This document shows positions 35,950 through 47,390 of a stretch of 64,000 bases of DNA, one piece after another (the stretch's first letter is position 1; each line of letters opens with the position of its first letter). The stretch lies in contig NC_037671.1 of NCBI RefSeq assembly GCF_003255815.1, forward strand, positions 153,814,645 through 153,878,644, read 5' to 3'. This DNA is from Theropithecus gelada. Its lineage: Eukaryota > Chordata > Mammalia > Primates > Cercopithecidae. Position numbers and translations under genes: made by a program. Below the pieces are notes generated by a model. It saw only the letters and a program-made list of their open reading frames with translations. It searched no databases and was not told where the DNA came from.

Positions 35950-37335
35950 TTTTCTTTTTAGTTTGAGATTCTGCATATATGCTATTAGGTCTCCTTATTT
36001 TCTGCACTCACTTCATTTGCTTTTGGATTTGTGTCTGCCTGCTTATAAAGAGATTATGAATTAGAAATCTCCCATTATTATAGAAGCATATCTGGAGGCA
36101 TGAGCCACCATTGGATCATCACTCACCATGCACAGTAGGGGACAATTGGAAGCCCAGCCTTTGTTTCCTTCAACTACTTCCAGCCATGTTCTGGCTAATC
36201 TCTCAGTTCTCCACAGCTTCTCCATAGAGAACAGACATTTGTTCTAAAGAGTAACTTTAAATGTAATGCCACACAGGGATGTTTGCTCTCGAGCTTCTTT
36301 AAATTTTAATTACATTTCTCTTCTGTTTGTGGAATATCAGTAATCATAAGTGGGAGCAGCACTTGAAGTTAGGGGTCTTCCTGTTGCCACTGACATGCTT
36401 TCACACAGTGATAATTATGTAATGTTAAGTGGCTCTGCAAAATCCTTTACCACTCTTTACTTATGTTTCTATGTTTAAATACAAAACAAAAAGAATAGAG
36501 CAACTTGTTAGCAATAGAGGTAGACTAAGCAAAGCAAGACATTTCAAACTGCTACTGTACACGTTTTTAAAATAGTGGAATTGTGAAGCATTTTTTTTTT
36601 CTTTCCCTGTAGGGAAGAGGGAAGGTCATATTTCCAAACTGAAAAACAAACATTTTAAAAACCCAGAAATTCAAGATGGGGATCTTAGCCATAAAGTCAT
36701 ACATAAAATCACACTTTCAGCAATGAATACATTCCTAAAAGCTTATGTAAAAATGTTCTTTTCCAAGTTGAATCATATTCCAGTCACCTTAATATTTAGA
36801 AAAATCCTTCCGTGACATGACAAATCCCTCCATAAAATGAATAATCACATTCTAATTCATTTGAGTTTAATTTGGATTTTCATCAATCTAGCTTACATAA
36901 GGGAAGATAATATCTCTAAAAAGCATAGAATATTCATTCAACTGCTAAGCCTTTACTAAAGAACAGTTTCATATGATATATCGTGGACATTCCGTGAAAT
37001 AGTAAGTTGCTGATGACGGAGCAAAAACATGGCTTCGTGATCAGTTACTAGCCACATTCTTGAAGGTTACACACAGAGCAGGGTAGGCTGCAGCCTACAG
37101 ACAGCAAATGGGGCTGTAGGTGTAGGGTCCTGGCTGCACAGAGTGTGTGAAGGACCGTTTCTTTGGCATCAGTGTTTTACCTATAGTAGTTCATAGTTTT
37201 AAACACTCTTGACAACACCGTTTCTAAATAGTGTGAGTCTGTACTACTTTATGTTTTCCTCTGCTTATACTGGCAGCAGAAGTTTTGACTGTTTCTTGAA
37301 ATACGCTTTTACAACAAAGCTTTTAAGAATTCATA

Positions 37336-37447
37336 GCCAGGTCCAATGGCATGCTCCTATAATCCCAGCTACTGGAAAGAAGCTATGGTGGGAGGATCTC
37401 TTGAGCCCAGGAGTTTGAGGCCAGCCACATAGTGAGATCCTGTCTGT
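37336..37447 (+). mobile_element. Alu monomer fragment (FLAM/AluJ-like), split by THE1
   Basis: 'gccaggtccaatggcatgct', 'cctataatcccagctactgg' and 'ggatctcttgagcccaggag', then 'ttgaggccagccacatagtg', form a single Alu-like arm with a small internal gap. The THE1 LTR interrupts it at 'gagatcctgtc'; the tail 'ctgtctttctgaagaaaaaa' resumes at 37794. Confidence 0.75.
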
Positions 37448-37793
37448 ATTATTCCGTTTTCACACTGCTATAAAGATACTACCTGAGACTGGGTAATTTA
37501 TAAAGGAAAGAGGTTTAGTTGATTCACCCTTCTGCATGGCCAGGAGGCCTCAAGAAACTTACAATCAAGGAGAAAGAGGGAGCAGGCATGTCTTACATGG
37601 TGCAGGAGAGAGAGGAGAAAGTGAAGGGGGAAGAGCCCCTTATAAAACCATCAGATCTTGTAAGAACTCACTCACTATCACGAGGACAGCGTGGGGGAGC
37701 TGCCCCCTTGATCCAATCTCCTCCCTCCCTCCATACATGGAGATTACAATTTGAAATGAGATTTGGGTGGGGACACAGAGCCAAGCTATATCA
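37445..37793 (-). mobile_element. THE1-type MaLR solo LTR
   Basis: The element is 349 bp, on the + strand starting TGTATTATTCCGTTTTCACA and ending AAGCTATATCA, the reverse complement of THE1. 'gagactgggtaatttataaa', 'ccatcagatcttgtaagaac' and 'tttgggtggggacacagagc' are diagnostic. The 5-bp duplication CTGTC is exact at 37440-37444 and 37794-37798. No internal MaLR sequence remains. Confidence 0.9.
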
Positions 37794-38164
37794 CTGTCTT
37801 TCTGAAGAAAAAAAAAGGAATTCTTGTATGTTGTCCTAAAGATATAAAACTGCTTACAATGCCTAGTGATTTGTATTTATTACTATGTGTTCCCAAAACA
37901 TTCCATTAACATAGCAAAAATACTATATTCTAAATCAAATGTCAGCAGGTTGGGAAAGGTATTTTACAACAAACATGACAAGGGGATAATAACCTTTCTA
38001 TATTAAGAGATCTTACATATCAATAGAAAAAAGTTAATTAACCTGTTAAAAATGAGAAAGATCAAAACAGGTATTCCTCAGAAATGACATATAACTTTGT
38101 AAAAAGATAATCACACTCATAATGAAGGAAGTATCAGTTAAAACAATGACAATATTATTTTTCA

Positions 38165-38200
38165 CTTATCAAAGTGTTTATTCTTATCAAAGTGTTTATT
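38165..38200. repeat. 18-bp tandem duplication
   Basis: CTTATCAAAGTGTTTATT occurs twice head to tail without a difference, so it is recent or under gene conversion. Confidence 0.9.
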
Positions 38201-38290
38201 CTTCCACTCAACAAATATTTGAATGCTTATTATGTCCAGGAATTATATTCAAGGGTTGATAATACACTAGGTTGGTGGCTATGGAGACAC
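38195..38290 (-). mobile_element. L2 3'-end fragment
   Basis: 'actcaacaaatatttgaatg' then 'cttattatgtccaggaatta' is the reverse L2 terminus. Only a short piece is recognisable. Confidence 0.5.
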
Positions 38291-38936
38291 TGTTTTATCA
38301 TATCTACTAGAGGGAAAGTCATTTGTCATAGCATTCCTGGAGGGGAATTTTTAAGTGATTAAAATTTAAATTTTACATATCCTTTGACTAGAAATTATGC
38401 TTCCAGGAGTTTAGCCTATAGATATATTCATATAGATGTACAAGGCATATTATCATGATCCTTGTAGTTATTATACAAGTGCTACCACTACTGCTACTAA
38501 CATTTCTTGAGCTCAGTATTTAGTATGTTTCAGGCATTCTGCTAAGCATTCGCAAAACATGTATAAAAGACAAGTACTAAAGTGATGCTAGGACTTGAGT
38601 TTTTGCCTCAGTCTCTCAATTGGCAAATAGGAAACTTTTCTAACATTAGAGCCCCTCCCTGCACCCAGCATCCTTGTCCTCCCAGTATGTGTTCAGTGTT
38701 ATTTGAAAGGGAGAAACATGGAAACTGTGTAACTGTTCATTAATAGGGACCTGATCAATACCTTCATTCAAGTAGTACCCTGTGTACCCTTAGGGGATAC
38801 ACATGCTAATGTGGAAAGATCTCCATGATTTACTGTTAGTAAAAAGAAACGGTTCTAAACAGTATACAAATGCCCCTTCCCTTTTGTAGAATAAATAAAA
38901 AGATTGAGCTGTATGCATACAAGCACACCTATGTGC

Positions 38937-38954
38937 ACACACACACACACACAC
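38937..38954. repeat. (CA)n microsatellite
   Basis: Nine CA units, short and probably not highly variable. Confidence 0.85.
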
Positions 38955-39164
38955 GTGAAAATAAATGTAAGTACTCCTAAGAAACTCAACATCTCAGGTA
39001 GGAAGGAGACTCTGCATCGGTATATTTCCCTGGTTCTATCCTAATATAAATTCTTCATGTTTAGAAAAGTCTTACCCAATCCTTTCTGGAGAAAGTGATT
39101 TTTCACTTCTTTGAATTCTTCTAATGTAATATGAAAAAGACAAGGAGGATGAAGAGAAGAAAAA

Positions 39165-39360
39165 TCAATTGTGAACTTATTTATAAGACATTATGCTAAT
39201 GATTGTACATGCATTATCTCACTTGCACTTTTAGATATCCCAATCTAGTAATTACTATTGATCACTCCGTGTTTTATATGGAAACTGAGCCTTCATGTAA
39301 TTAAGAATTTTCCAGTGTCATATGACTACTAAGTAGGGGAGAGCACACTCACATCCAAGA
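39165..39360 (-). mobile_element. MIR SINE
   Basis: 'gtacatgcattatctcactt', 'ggaaactgagccttcatgta' and 'tgactactaagtaggggaga' follow the reverse MIR order. It is diverged. Confidence 0.6.
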
Positions 39361-39459
39361 CAGTTGGGTGCAAAATAGCGTGATCTTAGCCGCTAACTCT
39401 CGGTTTGTCTTAATTCCTTGGCGCACCTTATTTCATTCACCAGGTAGAATGTGAAGGGA

Positions 39460-39715
39460 TCCTGGCAGTCTTTAGCAGTGCAGACTCTGGAGTCTGTCTT
39501 CAGAGGTTGGTTTCCAATACTGATTGGAGGATCTTTTACACGTTATTTCAATTCTCTGGACTCAGGTTTCTAGTATACAAAAATGGGTTAATAATAATAA
39601 TACCTAATTCCTAAAAGCATTTTTGAGGATTAAAATCAGTAGCAACAAATATGGAGCATTCAGAAGAGTGTCTGGCATTGAAAAAAACCTAAATATGTTT
39701 TAGTTGTTATTAGTA
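39460..39715 (+). mobile_element. MIR SINE
   Basis: 'cagtgcagactctggagtct', 'tcaattctctggactcaggt', 'aataataataatacctaatt' and 'tgaggattaaaatcagtagc', then 'gtgtctggcattg', match MIR in sense orientation. It stands about 100 bases from the reverse MIR at 39165. Confidence 0.75.
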
Positions 39716-40073
39716 TCAAAAGAAAGGGATTACATTATACGTATTTTTCTTTACCCATAGGCTCTAATACAGAAATTTCCATATGGTAATAATTCATTAC
39801 AGATGACCTAGTTGTTAATCATTCAGTGCCATCATTCAATAATTTATTGAATTATTGAATGGAAATTGTAAGTTGATCCATATAAAATTGCACATTAGTC
39901 AAAATTAAATATTGGCAATTGCATATGATTGAACTTAATGTATATGTTTTAATTATTTCAAATTCCATTAAAATGTGTGAATTTTTTAATACCTCCAATA
40001 AATCCAGATACTTTCTAGATGCCTTTGTGTGTGTGTATGCTAAATGTAATTTCCCGTATGGTACAAAAATCTA

Positions 40074-40369
40074 GGCCAGGAGCGGTGGCTCACGCCTGTA
40101 ATCACAACACTTTGGGAGACCAAGGCGGGTGGATCACAGGTCAGGAGTTCAAGACCAGCCTGGTCAACATGGTGAAACCCTCTCTCTACTAAAAATACAA
40201 AAATTAGCTGGGTGTAGTGACGCACGCCTGTAGTCCCAGCTACTCGGGAGGCTGGGACAGGAAGATTGCTTGAACCTGGGAGGCAGAGGTTGCAGTGAGC
40301 CAAGATAGTGCCACTCTGCACTCCAGCCTGGCAGCAGAGCAAGACTCTGTCTCAAAAAAAAAAAAAAAA
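40074..40369 (+). mobile_element. AluS SINE just upstream of exon 8
   Basis: A full-length sense Alu runs from 'ggccaggagcggtggctcac' to a 16-base A tail. It ends 83 bases before the exon 8 acceptor, so the exon 8 branch point must lie in the short unique stretch between them. Confidence 0.93.
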
Positions 40370-40452
40370 TCGATTATGTATAATAGAAATGATTTTTAAA
40401 TGTATCTGAAATCTGAAATTAATGTTTATTAATTTGTTTTTCCCTAATGCAG

Positions 40453-40631
40453 CATGCAATTGTCATGGAAAAGCTAAAGAATGCTATTATGATGAAAATG
40501 TTGCCAGAAGAAGTCTGAGTTTGAATATACATGGAAAGTACATTGGAGGGGGTGTTTGCATTAATTGTACCCAAAATACTGCTGGTATAAACTGTGAGAC
40601 ATGTATTGATGGCTTCTTCAGACCCAAAGGG
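40453..40631 (+). CDS. LAMA2: LAMA2 exon 8: most of LE2
   Basis: The exon is 179 bp, enters in phase 1 and leaves in phase 0, coding residues 343-402 from ACNCHGKAKECYYDEN to FFRPKG. It covers most of the second LE repeat, with Cys344, 346, 353, 378, 381, 390 and 393 visible. The sequon N-C-T at 380-382 is present. Codon 363 is AGT (Ser), whereas I recall Asn in human, giving an N-L-S sequon there. His369 and Ile394 also differ from the recalled human Arg and Thr. The acceptor is 'ccctaatgcag'. The donor 'ggg|gtaaag' lacks G at +5, and a second GT lies 5 bases downstream. An AluS tail ends 83 bases before the exon. Confidence 0.95.
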
Positions 40632-41803
40632 GTAAAGTATGCTTTTTCCTTCATAAAGAGTTATTTTTTGCTTTTTCATACAAAAATGTTTTATACAAAA
40701 AAAAAAAAAAATTTTGAAAGCTTCTCTAAGCAGTTGAACCTCAAATTAAAAGGTGAGTAGGAACATTTCGTAGTTGAAACTGACCTAAATCTGTGAGGAT
40801 GTAAAATAAAACATTTCCATCACTCCAGGAAGTTTTATCATGGCTTCTTCCAGTCAATCCCCACCCCAGGCAAACTCTATTCTGAGTTTTAGAACATAAA
40901 TTACGTGTGTCTCTTAGAGAATTTCATAAAAATGAAATCATACAGTACATACTAGTCTGTCTTCTTTCACTCAAGATAACATTTTGAGATTTATCCATGT
41001 TGTTTGTGCATCAGTAGTTCTTTTTCTTGAAAGAAATTGCTGAGTAGTATTTATCTGCCTGAACATATTAAAATTTTAAAACCATTCTCCTGTTGATAGA
41101 AATCAAGATCTTTTCCAGTTTTAGCTTAGCTTCTACAAATAATTTTATACTACTATTTTTTTAGACTATACGTTTTATAGTCATGTTTTTATTTACCTTG
41201 TGTAAATACTTAGGAGTAGAATACTTTTTTCATAAGATAGGTAGATGCTTAACTTTATAAGAAACCATCAATATTTTGCCAAATTAGTAATAATGTGTAA
41301 CGTGTTCACCAAAAAGTTATATGAGTTCCAGTTGTTCTATATCATCTCTAATATTTGATGTTGACTACCTTTTCGGATTTTAGTCATCTAGTGGATGTGA
41401 AATGGCATCTGATTATGGATTTAATTCTAATTTAAGGACTTATTGACCATTCCTGTATCTTCTCATATGAAGTACATGTTCAATGTCTAAATAATATTTT
41501 TTATCCTAAAAACTTACAGAGCTATTGCCCATATCAAGTAAATGTTTGTGTGTGGTGTGAAATATGTAACCAGATTTATATGGTTAACCTGAAGTTCTAT
41601 ACCATTTGTTGAAAAATCAATTGATCATATTACATGGATCAATTTCTAGAACCTCGGTTATCTATTTTTCCAAGCATCTGTTTTTCCCTCTATGTGCTAA
41701 TACCATACTATCTTCATTGCTTTAGTAAGTCTAGAATTTAGGTAATATAATGTACCAATTTTATTATTTATTTTCAAGATTGTTTTGTCTATAGCAGGGT
41801 ATG

Positions 41804-41820
41804 TGTGTGTGTGTGTGTTT
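41804..41820. repeat. Short (GT)n run
   Basis: About eight GT units inside the antisense L1. Confidence 0.8.
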
Positions 41821-41884
41821 CCATACAATTTTAGAATCAACTTGTCAATTACAGAAAATATTAGGATTATTGCTTAGAATCTAC

Positions 41885-42195
41885 ATGCAAATATGGAAAA
41901 TGGAGCTTGAGGAGTTGTTGGTCAAAGAATACAAAATTTCAGTTAGATAGTAGGAAAACATTGAAGATATCTATTGCACAACATGGTGACTATAGTTAAT
42001 AACAATATATTTATTCTTGAAAAATGCTGAGAGTAGATTTTCAGCATTCTTACCACAAAATTGATAATTATGTTAGATAATATGTTATTAGTTTGATATA
42101 ACCATTTCACAATTTGTATATATATAATAACATATACAGTGATATTCAAAATATCATGTCACACTTGATAAATATATACAATTTTGTCAAAAGAA
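41885..42195 (+). mobile_element. Sense L1 3' end (L1MA-like) nested in antisense L1
   Basis: 'gttggtcaaagaatacaaaa', 'tttcagttagatagtaggaa', 'ctattgcacaacatggtgac', 'tatagttaataacaatatat' and 'aaccatttcacaatttgtat' are the L1MA 3' UTR in sense orientation, ending near 'atatacaattttgtcaaa'. Confidence 0.8.
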
Positions 42196-44499
42196 AAAAT
42201 TAAACTTTAAAAGAAAACAAGTATTGAGGAAAATAACATAATAATATTGAGTCATTTAACCAATGAATGTAGTATACCTCTCCATTTATTTCTATCTTCT
42301 TTATTCATGTCAGTGTTCCAGTACAGAGATCTTGCATGTCTTTTGTTAAATTAATCTTTAGTATTTTGCTTTGCATGATTGCAAAAAAACTTTTTAAAAT
42401 AGTTTTCAAATTATTTAATGTAATTATTAAAGAATTTTGAATATTGACTTTATGTCCTATAGCTATCCTCAATTTCTTTATTAGTTCTAGTAGTTTTAAA
42501 CTACGTGCTTTAGAAACGTACACATAAGCAATCATTTTACCCGCAAGTAAATTCAGACTTACTGCTTCCTTTGCAATCTTTATGCCAAGGTTAACTAAAA
42601 ATAGTGAGAGCTGACATCTTCACTTTGTTCTCAATTTTAAAGTAATATTTCACTATTGAGTATGACGTGAACTGCAGATTTTTAATGGACGCCCTTTATC
42701 AGTTTCAGTAGGTCCCTCATTATTCCTAAGTTGCAGAGAGTTTTTATAACAAAATGGTTTTGAATTTTGTCATATGCTTTTTGAAACCTACTGAAATGAA
42801 CATAAGGATTTTCTCCTTTATTCTGTTAACGTGGACAATTTACACAAATTTAATTTTAAAATATGAAGCCAGCTCTGCATTTGTGAATTAATCTCCATTT
42901 GGTTATGTTATATTATCATTTTTATATATTGGATGATTCAGTTGACTAATGTTTGGTTAAGAATTTTGACATCCTTTCATAAAAGATATTGGATTGGTCT
43001 ATAATTTTATTTTCTTATAATGTCTTTGTCAGGTTTTTTTATTGGGGTATACTGGCATCAACAAATGATCTGGGAAATGCAATTCATCTTCCTCTGTTTT
43101 CTAAAGTAACTTCAGATTAAAATTAATTCTCTTTAAAATGCTTGATAAAATTTCCCGGTGAAACTATCCGAGTCTCTAGTTTTCTTTGTGGGAAAACTTT
43201 TTTAAATGCATTGGCTAATTTTTATTAGACATAGGCCTAGATAAGTTTTATATTAATATCTTTGGGGAGGGTCAATTTTTGATATATTGTATTTTTCAAA
43301 TAATTTGTTCAATTCATCTAAATTGTCAAATTATTGGCAATTGGCAGTTTTTAAAATTCCATTATTATTTTCTTGAAGTCTATAGCATCTATCTGGATAT
43401 CCCCTCTGTGGTTTTCAAAATGATTAAGTTGTGCTTTTCTCCTTTTATTGATCACTTTTGTTAGGGGTTTATCAATTTTCTTAATCTTTTCAAAAAAACT
43501 CCTGCCATTTTATTTTTTGTATTTTTATTGATTCTGTTCTATTTATTATATTATTCATTTGACCCGTTTTGGGTTTAAATTACATTTTCTTTTGCTACCT
43601 ATCAATTTGGAAAGTTAAATGATTTTAAACCTTTCTTCTTTTATCATGTGAACTTTTAAATATAAATTTCCTTCTAGCAGTTCTTTAGCTGCTGCTCATG
43701 AATTCAGAAATTCTGTATGTTCATTATCTATTTAACATAATTTATAATTTCTCTTGCAATTTATTTTTTGTTGTCTAATTTCCAAATATTTAAGCTTTAT
43801 TAAATATTACATTTTTTATTTCTACACTTGATGTTTATGATCTGAGAACATACTCTCTAAGATGTCAAACTTTAGAAGTTTATTGAAATTTAACTTATGG
43901 CTCAGTGCATGGTCTCTCTTGGTAAACAAATAAATGTGGATTTTTCCAGTCTGTGATTATGGATTCCTACCTTTCTTTCATTTTTTCAGTATTTCTTCAT
44001 GTTTTTTGAAGCTCTGTTATGAGGTACATACATATTTAGAATATTTTGAATCTTTATATTTTTTATATCTTATAAATTGATATTTTAATAACTGTGATGA
44101 TCTCCACTTAATCTCAGATATCACTTTTTATCATAAAGTCTACTTTGTTTTTTATTAATATTGTTATAGCAGTTTTCATATGCTTACTCTGTATGGTATG
44201 TCTTTTCTGATTTTGTTTAACTTTCAACCTATCTTTATTTTCATTTAAAAGATTTCTTATAAAGAGTAAAATAGATGGAGTTTTTATCCTGAAAGTTACT
44301 GTGTGTTTAGTCCATAAATTTAATATAGTTAATAATATGATCGGGTTTTGCTCTTTGTTTCCTATTTGTGTCACAAAATTTTTGTTCCCATTCTTCCTTT
44401 TCTGTCTACTTTTATGTTAAACAAATATCTTTCAGTATTCCATTTTATTTCCTTTATTATCTTTTTAGCAGTACCTCTTTGTATATATTTTTTTCCATT

Positions 44500-45178
44500 C
44501 CAACTTTTATTTTAGGTTCAGGGAGTACGTGGGTAAATTATGTGTCATGGGATTTGGTGCACAGATTATTTCATCACCCAGATAATAAGCATAAGTTTTT
44601 CAATCTTCACCCCGCTCCCACCCTTCTCAAGTAGGCCCTGGTGTCTATTGTTGCCTTCTTTGTGTCCACGTGTACTCAGTGTTTACCTCCCACTCATAAG
44701 AGAGAACATGCAGTATCTGGTTTTCTATTCTTACATTAATTCACTTAGGATAATGGCCTTTGGCTCCATCCGTGTTGCATCAAAGGACATGATTCTATTC
44801 TTTTTTATGGCTGTGTAGTATTCCATGGTGTATATGTACTACATTTTTTTATTCAGTTCACCGATGATGGTACCTAGGTTGATTCCATGTCTTTGTTACT
44901 GTGAATAGGGCTGCGATGAACATATGCATGCATGTGGCTTTATGGTAGAATGATATATATTCCTTTGGGTAAATGCCCAGTAATGGGATTGCTGAGTTGA
45001 GTGCTAGTTCTGTTTTAAGTTTTTTGAGAAATCTCCCAACTGTTTCCCACAGTGGCTGAACTAATTTACATTCCCACCAGCAGTGTGTAAATGTTCCCTT
45101 TCTCTGCAACCTCACCAGTATCTGTTATTTTTGACTTTCAGTAATAGCCGTTCTGACGGGTGTGAGATGGTAGTATTT
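44500..45178 (-). mobile_element. L1 3' end (L1PB/L1PA-like)
   Basis: Antisense L1 begins with 3' UTR text 'acttttattttaggttcagg'. It runs through 'cactcataagagagaacatg', 'ttccatggtgtatatgtact', 'gtaatgggattgctgagttg' and 'acattcccaccagcagtgtg' to 'gacgggtgtgagatggta'. It is younger than the flanking L1 and appears inserted into it. Confidence 0.82.
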
Positions 45179-45650
45179 TAAGCTCATGATATAGTGATAT
45201 AGTCCTATCTTTTGGACTATAGTTTTCATATGTTGCACATAATTTATAAGCCACTAATACAATGTTGTAATTTTTGTTTGAAGTCACAAAGTTACAAAAA
45301 CAGTCTTAAAGAAATGAAAAGAAGGAAACAAACTTTACATTAACCCAAACTTTCCCATTTCCCATACTCTGTGGTTCTATCTTATATATATTGCCCTCCT
45401 GCTTGAAAAATTTCCTTTTAGCATTTTTTTTTTTTTTTTTTTTTTGGTAGTGCAGAGCTGCTGGTGACAAATTTTCTCAACTTCCCTTTATCTGAAAATG
45501 TCTTTAATCTACTTTCATTATTGGAGGATATTTTCATCATAGTTACAGAGGTGTGTGTTTTCTTCTTTGTTTAGCATTTTAAAGATGTGGTACCCTTATT
45601 TTCTGGATTTCATTCATTCTTATGACAACATAGCCATTATTTGTTTCTCT

Positions 45651-45771
45651 GTTCTATATATATCTTTAATTCACTAGATGATTTCAAAATTTTTTTGTAT
45701 CTCCTTTTTGACAGTTATACCATGTATGATAAAACTTTGGCCTGTAAACCAAATCTAACTCATGGCCTATA
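45651..45771. repeat. Direct duplication about 120 bp, copy 1
   Basis: The segment from 'gttctatatatatctttaat' to 'aaactttggcctgtaaacc' and 'ggcctata' recurs at 46229-46684 once the AluS there is removed. Both copies include the same L1-to-hAT junction. Confidence 0.65.
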
Positions 45772-45952
45772 TTTGTATGACCTGTAAGCAAAGGATGTTT
45801 CTACATTTGTAAAGGTTTGTTAAAAGACGAAGCAGAAGAAGGGGAGAATGAAGAGAACTTTGAGGGGGAAGAAGAGAAGGAGGAATGAACAGAGTCTTTA
45901 TATGGCTTATTTTACTATCTGGCCCTTTACAGAAAAGTTTTCCAGCCTCAGA
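45727..45952. mobile_element. hAT-like (Charlie) DNA transposon remnant
   Basis: 'ctttggcctgtaaaccaaat' on the left and 'ctggccctttacagaaaagt' on the right resemble the ends of a non-autonomous hAT family whose right end I recall as 'ggccctttacagaaaaag'. The centre is purine-rich. The family name is not certain. Confidence 0.55.
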
Positions 45953-46228
45953 GTTAAACTATGATGTGTCTGTATGGCTTTCAAGCTTACCTTGCTTGAT
46001 TTGCAAAGCTTCCAGGAACTATAAATTGAGATTTTATTCCACATTTAGGAAATTTTAGGCTATTTTTTTAACACCTATTTTTGGATCAATGTTTTTCCTT
46101 CTCTTTCTAGGACTCCAACTGCATGTGTGCTAAGGTGATGATTGTATCTGAGGCAGTGCTAATTAATTTTTTTTTCTTTCTCTGTTCTTTAGATTGGATC
46201 TTTTCCCCTTTATCTGTCCTTATACTTT

Positions 46229-46684
46229 GTTCTACATATAATGCATCTTTAATTTAATAGCTGATTTTAAAATATTCTCATTAGGCCAGGCACAGTGGCT
46301 CACACCTATAATCCCATCACTTTGGAAGGCCAAGGCAGGCAAATCACTTGCGGTCAGGAGTTCAAGACCAACCTGGCCAACATGGTGAAACACCGTCTCT
46401 ATTAAAAATACAAAATTTAGCCAGGCATGGTGGCGGGCACCTGTAATCTCAGCTACTCTGGAGACTGAGGCAGGAGAATAGCTTGAACCCAGGAACTGAG
46501 GCTGCAGTGGGCTGAACTTGTGCCAGTGCACTTCAGCCTGGGTGAGAGATCGAGACCCTATCTCAAAAATAAATAAATAAATAAATAATTAATAAATAAA
46601 TAAATTCTCATTATTTATATATAATTTTAACAATTATACCATGTTTGAGAAAACTTTGGCCTGTAGACCAAATCCTGGCCTATA
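46229..46684. repeat. Direct duplication about 120 bp, copy 2 (split by AluS)
   Basis: 'gttctacatataatgcatct' up to the Alu, then 'caattataccatgtttgaga' and 'aaactttggcctgtagacca', repeats the copy at 45651 with moderate divergence. The Alu entered after the duplication. Confidence 0.65.
46284..46603 (+). mobile_element. AluS SINE
   Basis: A sense Alu from 'ggccaggcacagtggctcac' ends in a (TAAA)n tail at 46566-46603. The target duplication ATTCTCATTA is exact at 46274-46283 and 46604-46613. Confidence 0.93.
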
Positions 46685-47025
46685 GCCAGATGACTACAAA
46701 AGTAGTCATTAGGTAGACTTCTCTTCCTCCTGTCATCTTTACCTGATGTTAAGCATATCCAGTGAATTATTAAATTGAGGTATTATACTTTTCAGCTTTC
46801 TGGAGTTATTATGTTCCTTAGAGCTTCCATTTCCCTGCTGAAATGCTCCAGGCCTTCACTCATTATAAACATTATTTCCTTTATATTCTTGGTCATATTT
46901 ACAGAACTTACGTTGACTTCCTTGTATGCTAATTTCAATATCTGGGTCACCTCAGGATCTGCTTTTCTTAGCTTCTTTGTTTAATAAGGACAACATTTTC
47001 CTGTTTCTTTCCTGTATATCTAATA

Positions 47026-47390
47026 CAGTAGTCCTCCCTTATTCACAGAGGATATGTTCCAGGAACTCCAGTTGATACCTGAAATCACAGATAGTACCAA
47101 ACTTATAGATACTATGTTTTTTTCTGTTTGATGCCTGTGATGGGACTAAGTGACTAACAGGAGGATAGTGTCTCTACAGCATAGATATGCTGGACAAAGG
47201 GATGATTCATATCCCTGGCGAGACAGAGCAAGATGGCTTGAGATTTCACCACACTATTCAAAATGGAATGCAAATTAAAACTTATGAATTGTTTATTTCT
47301 GGAGTTTTCCATTTAATATTTCTGAACTGTGGTTAACCATGATAACTGAAACCTCAGACAGCAAAACTGCAGATGAGGTGGGGACTACTG
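47026..47390. mobile_element. Tigger-type (TcMar) DNA transposon remnant
   Basis: The element is 365 bp, with terminal repeats CAGTAGTCCTCCCTTAT on the left and GGGACTACTG on the right, bounded by TA on both sides (47024-47025 and 47391-47392), as expected for Tc1/mariner transposition. The interior 'aatggaatgcaaattaaaac' and 'ggagttttccatttaatatt' fits the Tigger group. There is no transposase frame. Confidence 0.8.

Larger units (their letters stand above)
35029..40452 (+). other. LAMA2: LAMA2 intron 7
   Basis: This 5,424-bp intron runs from donor gtatgt to acceptor atgcag. It holds a Tigger/MER2-like copy, an Alu-monomer fragment split by a THE1 LTR, an L2 remnant, two MIRs in opposite orientation, a short CA repeat and an AluS close to exon 8. 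Nothing is recognised at 35030-35610, 35950-37330 or 37820-38160. Confidence 0.9.
40880..47020 (-). mobile_element. Old antisense L1 tract (L1M-type), several times interrupted
   Basis: L1 ORF2 and 3' region text runs antisense over much of intron 8. Examples are 'ctatagcagggtatgtgtgt', 'cctctccatttatttctatc', 'cagtgttccagtacagagat', 'ttattagttctagtagtttt', 'gatctgagaacatactctct', 'cccatccagtgaatt'-like text at 46760 and 'aatttcaatatctgggtcac'. It is broken by the elements listed at 41885, 44500, 45727 and 46284. Whether it is one insertion or several cannot be decided by eye. Confidence 0.7.

Noticed and set aside
37519..37839. 106-codon frame
   Set aside because: It lies inside the THE1 LTR and has no relation to MaLR coding sequence.
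40422..40760. 112-codon frame starting before exon 8 and running past it
   Set aside because: Splice borders and homology limit the coding part to 40453-40631; the extra residues at both ends are intron.
44368..45115. Frames resembling L1 ORF2 pieces on both strands
   Set aside because: They are fragments of a truncated L1 with stops and no continuous domain.
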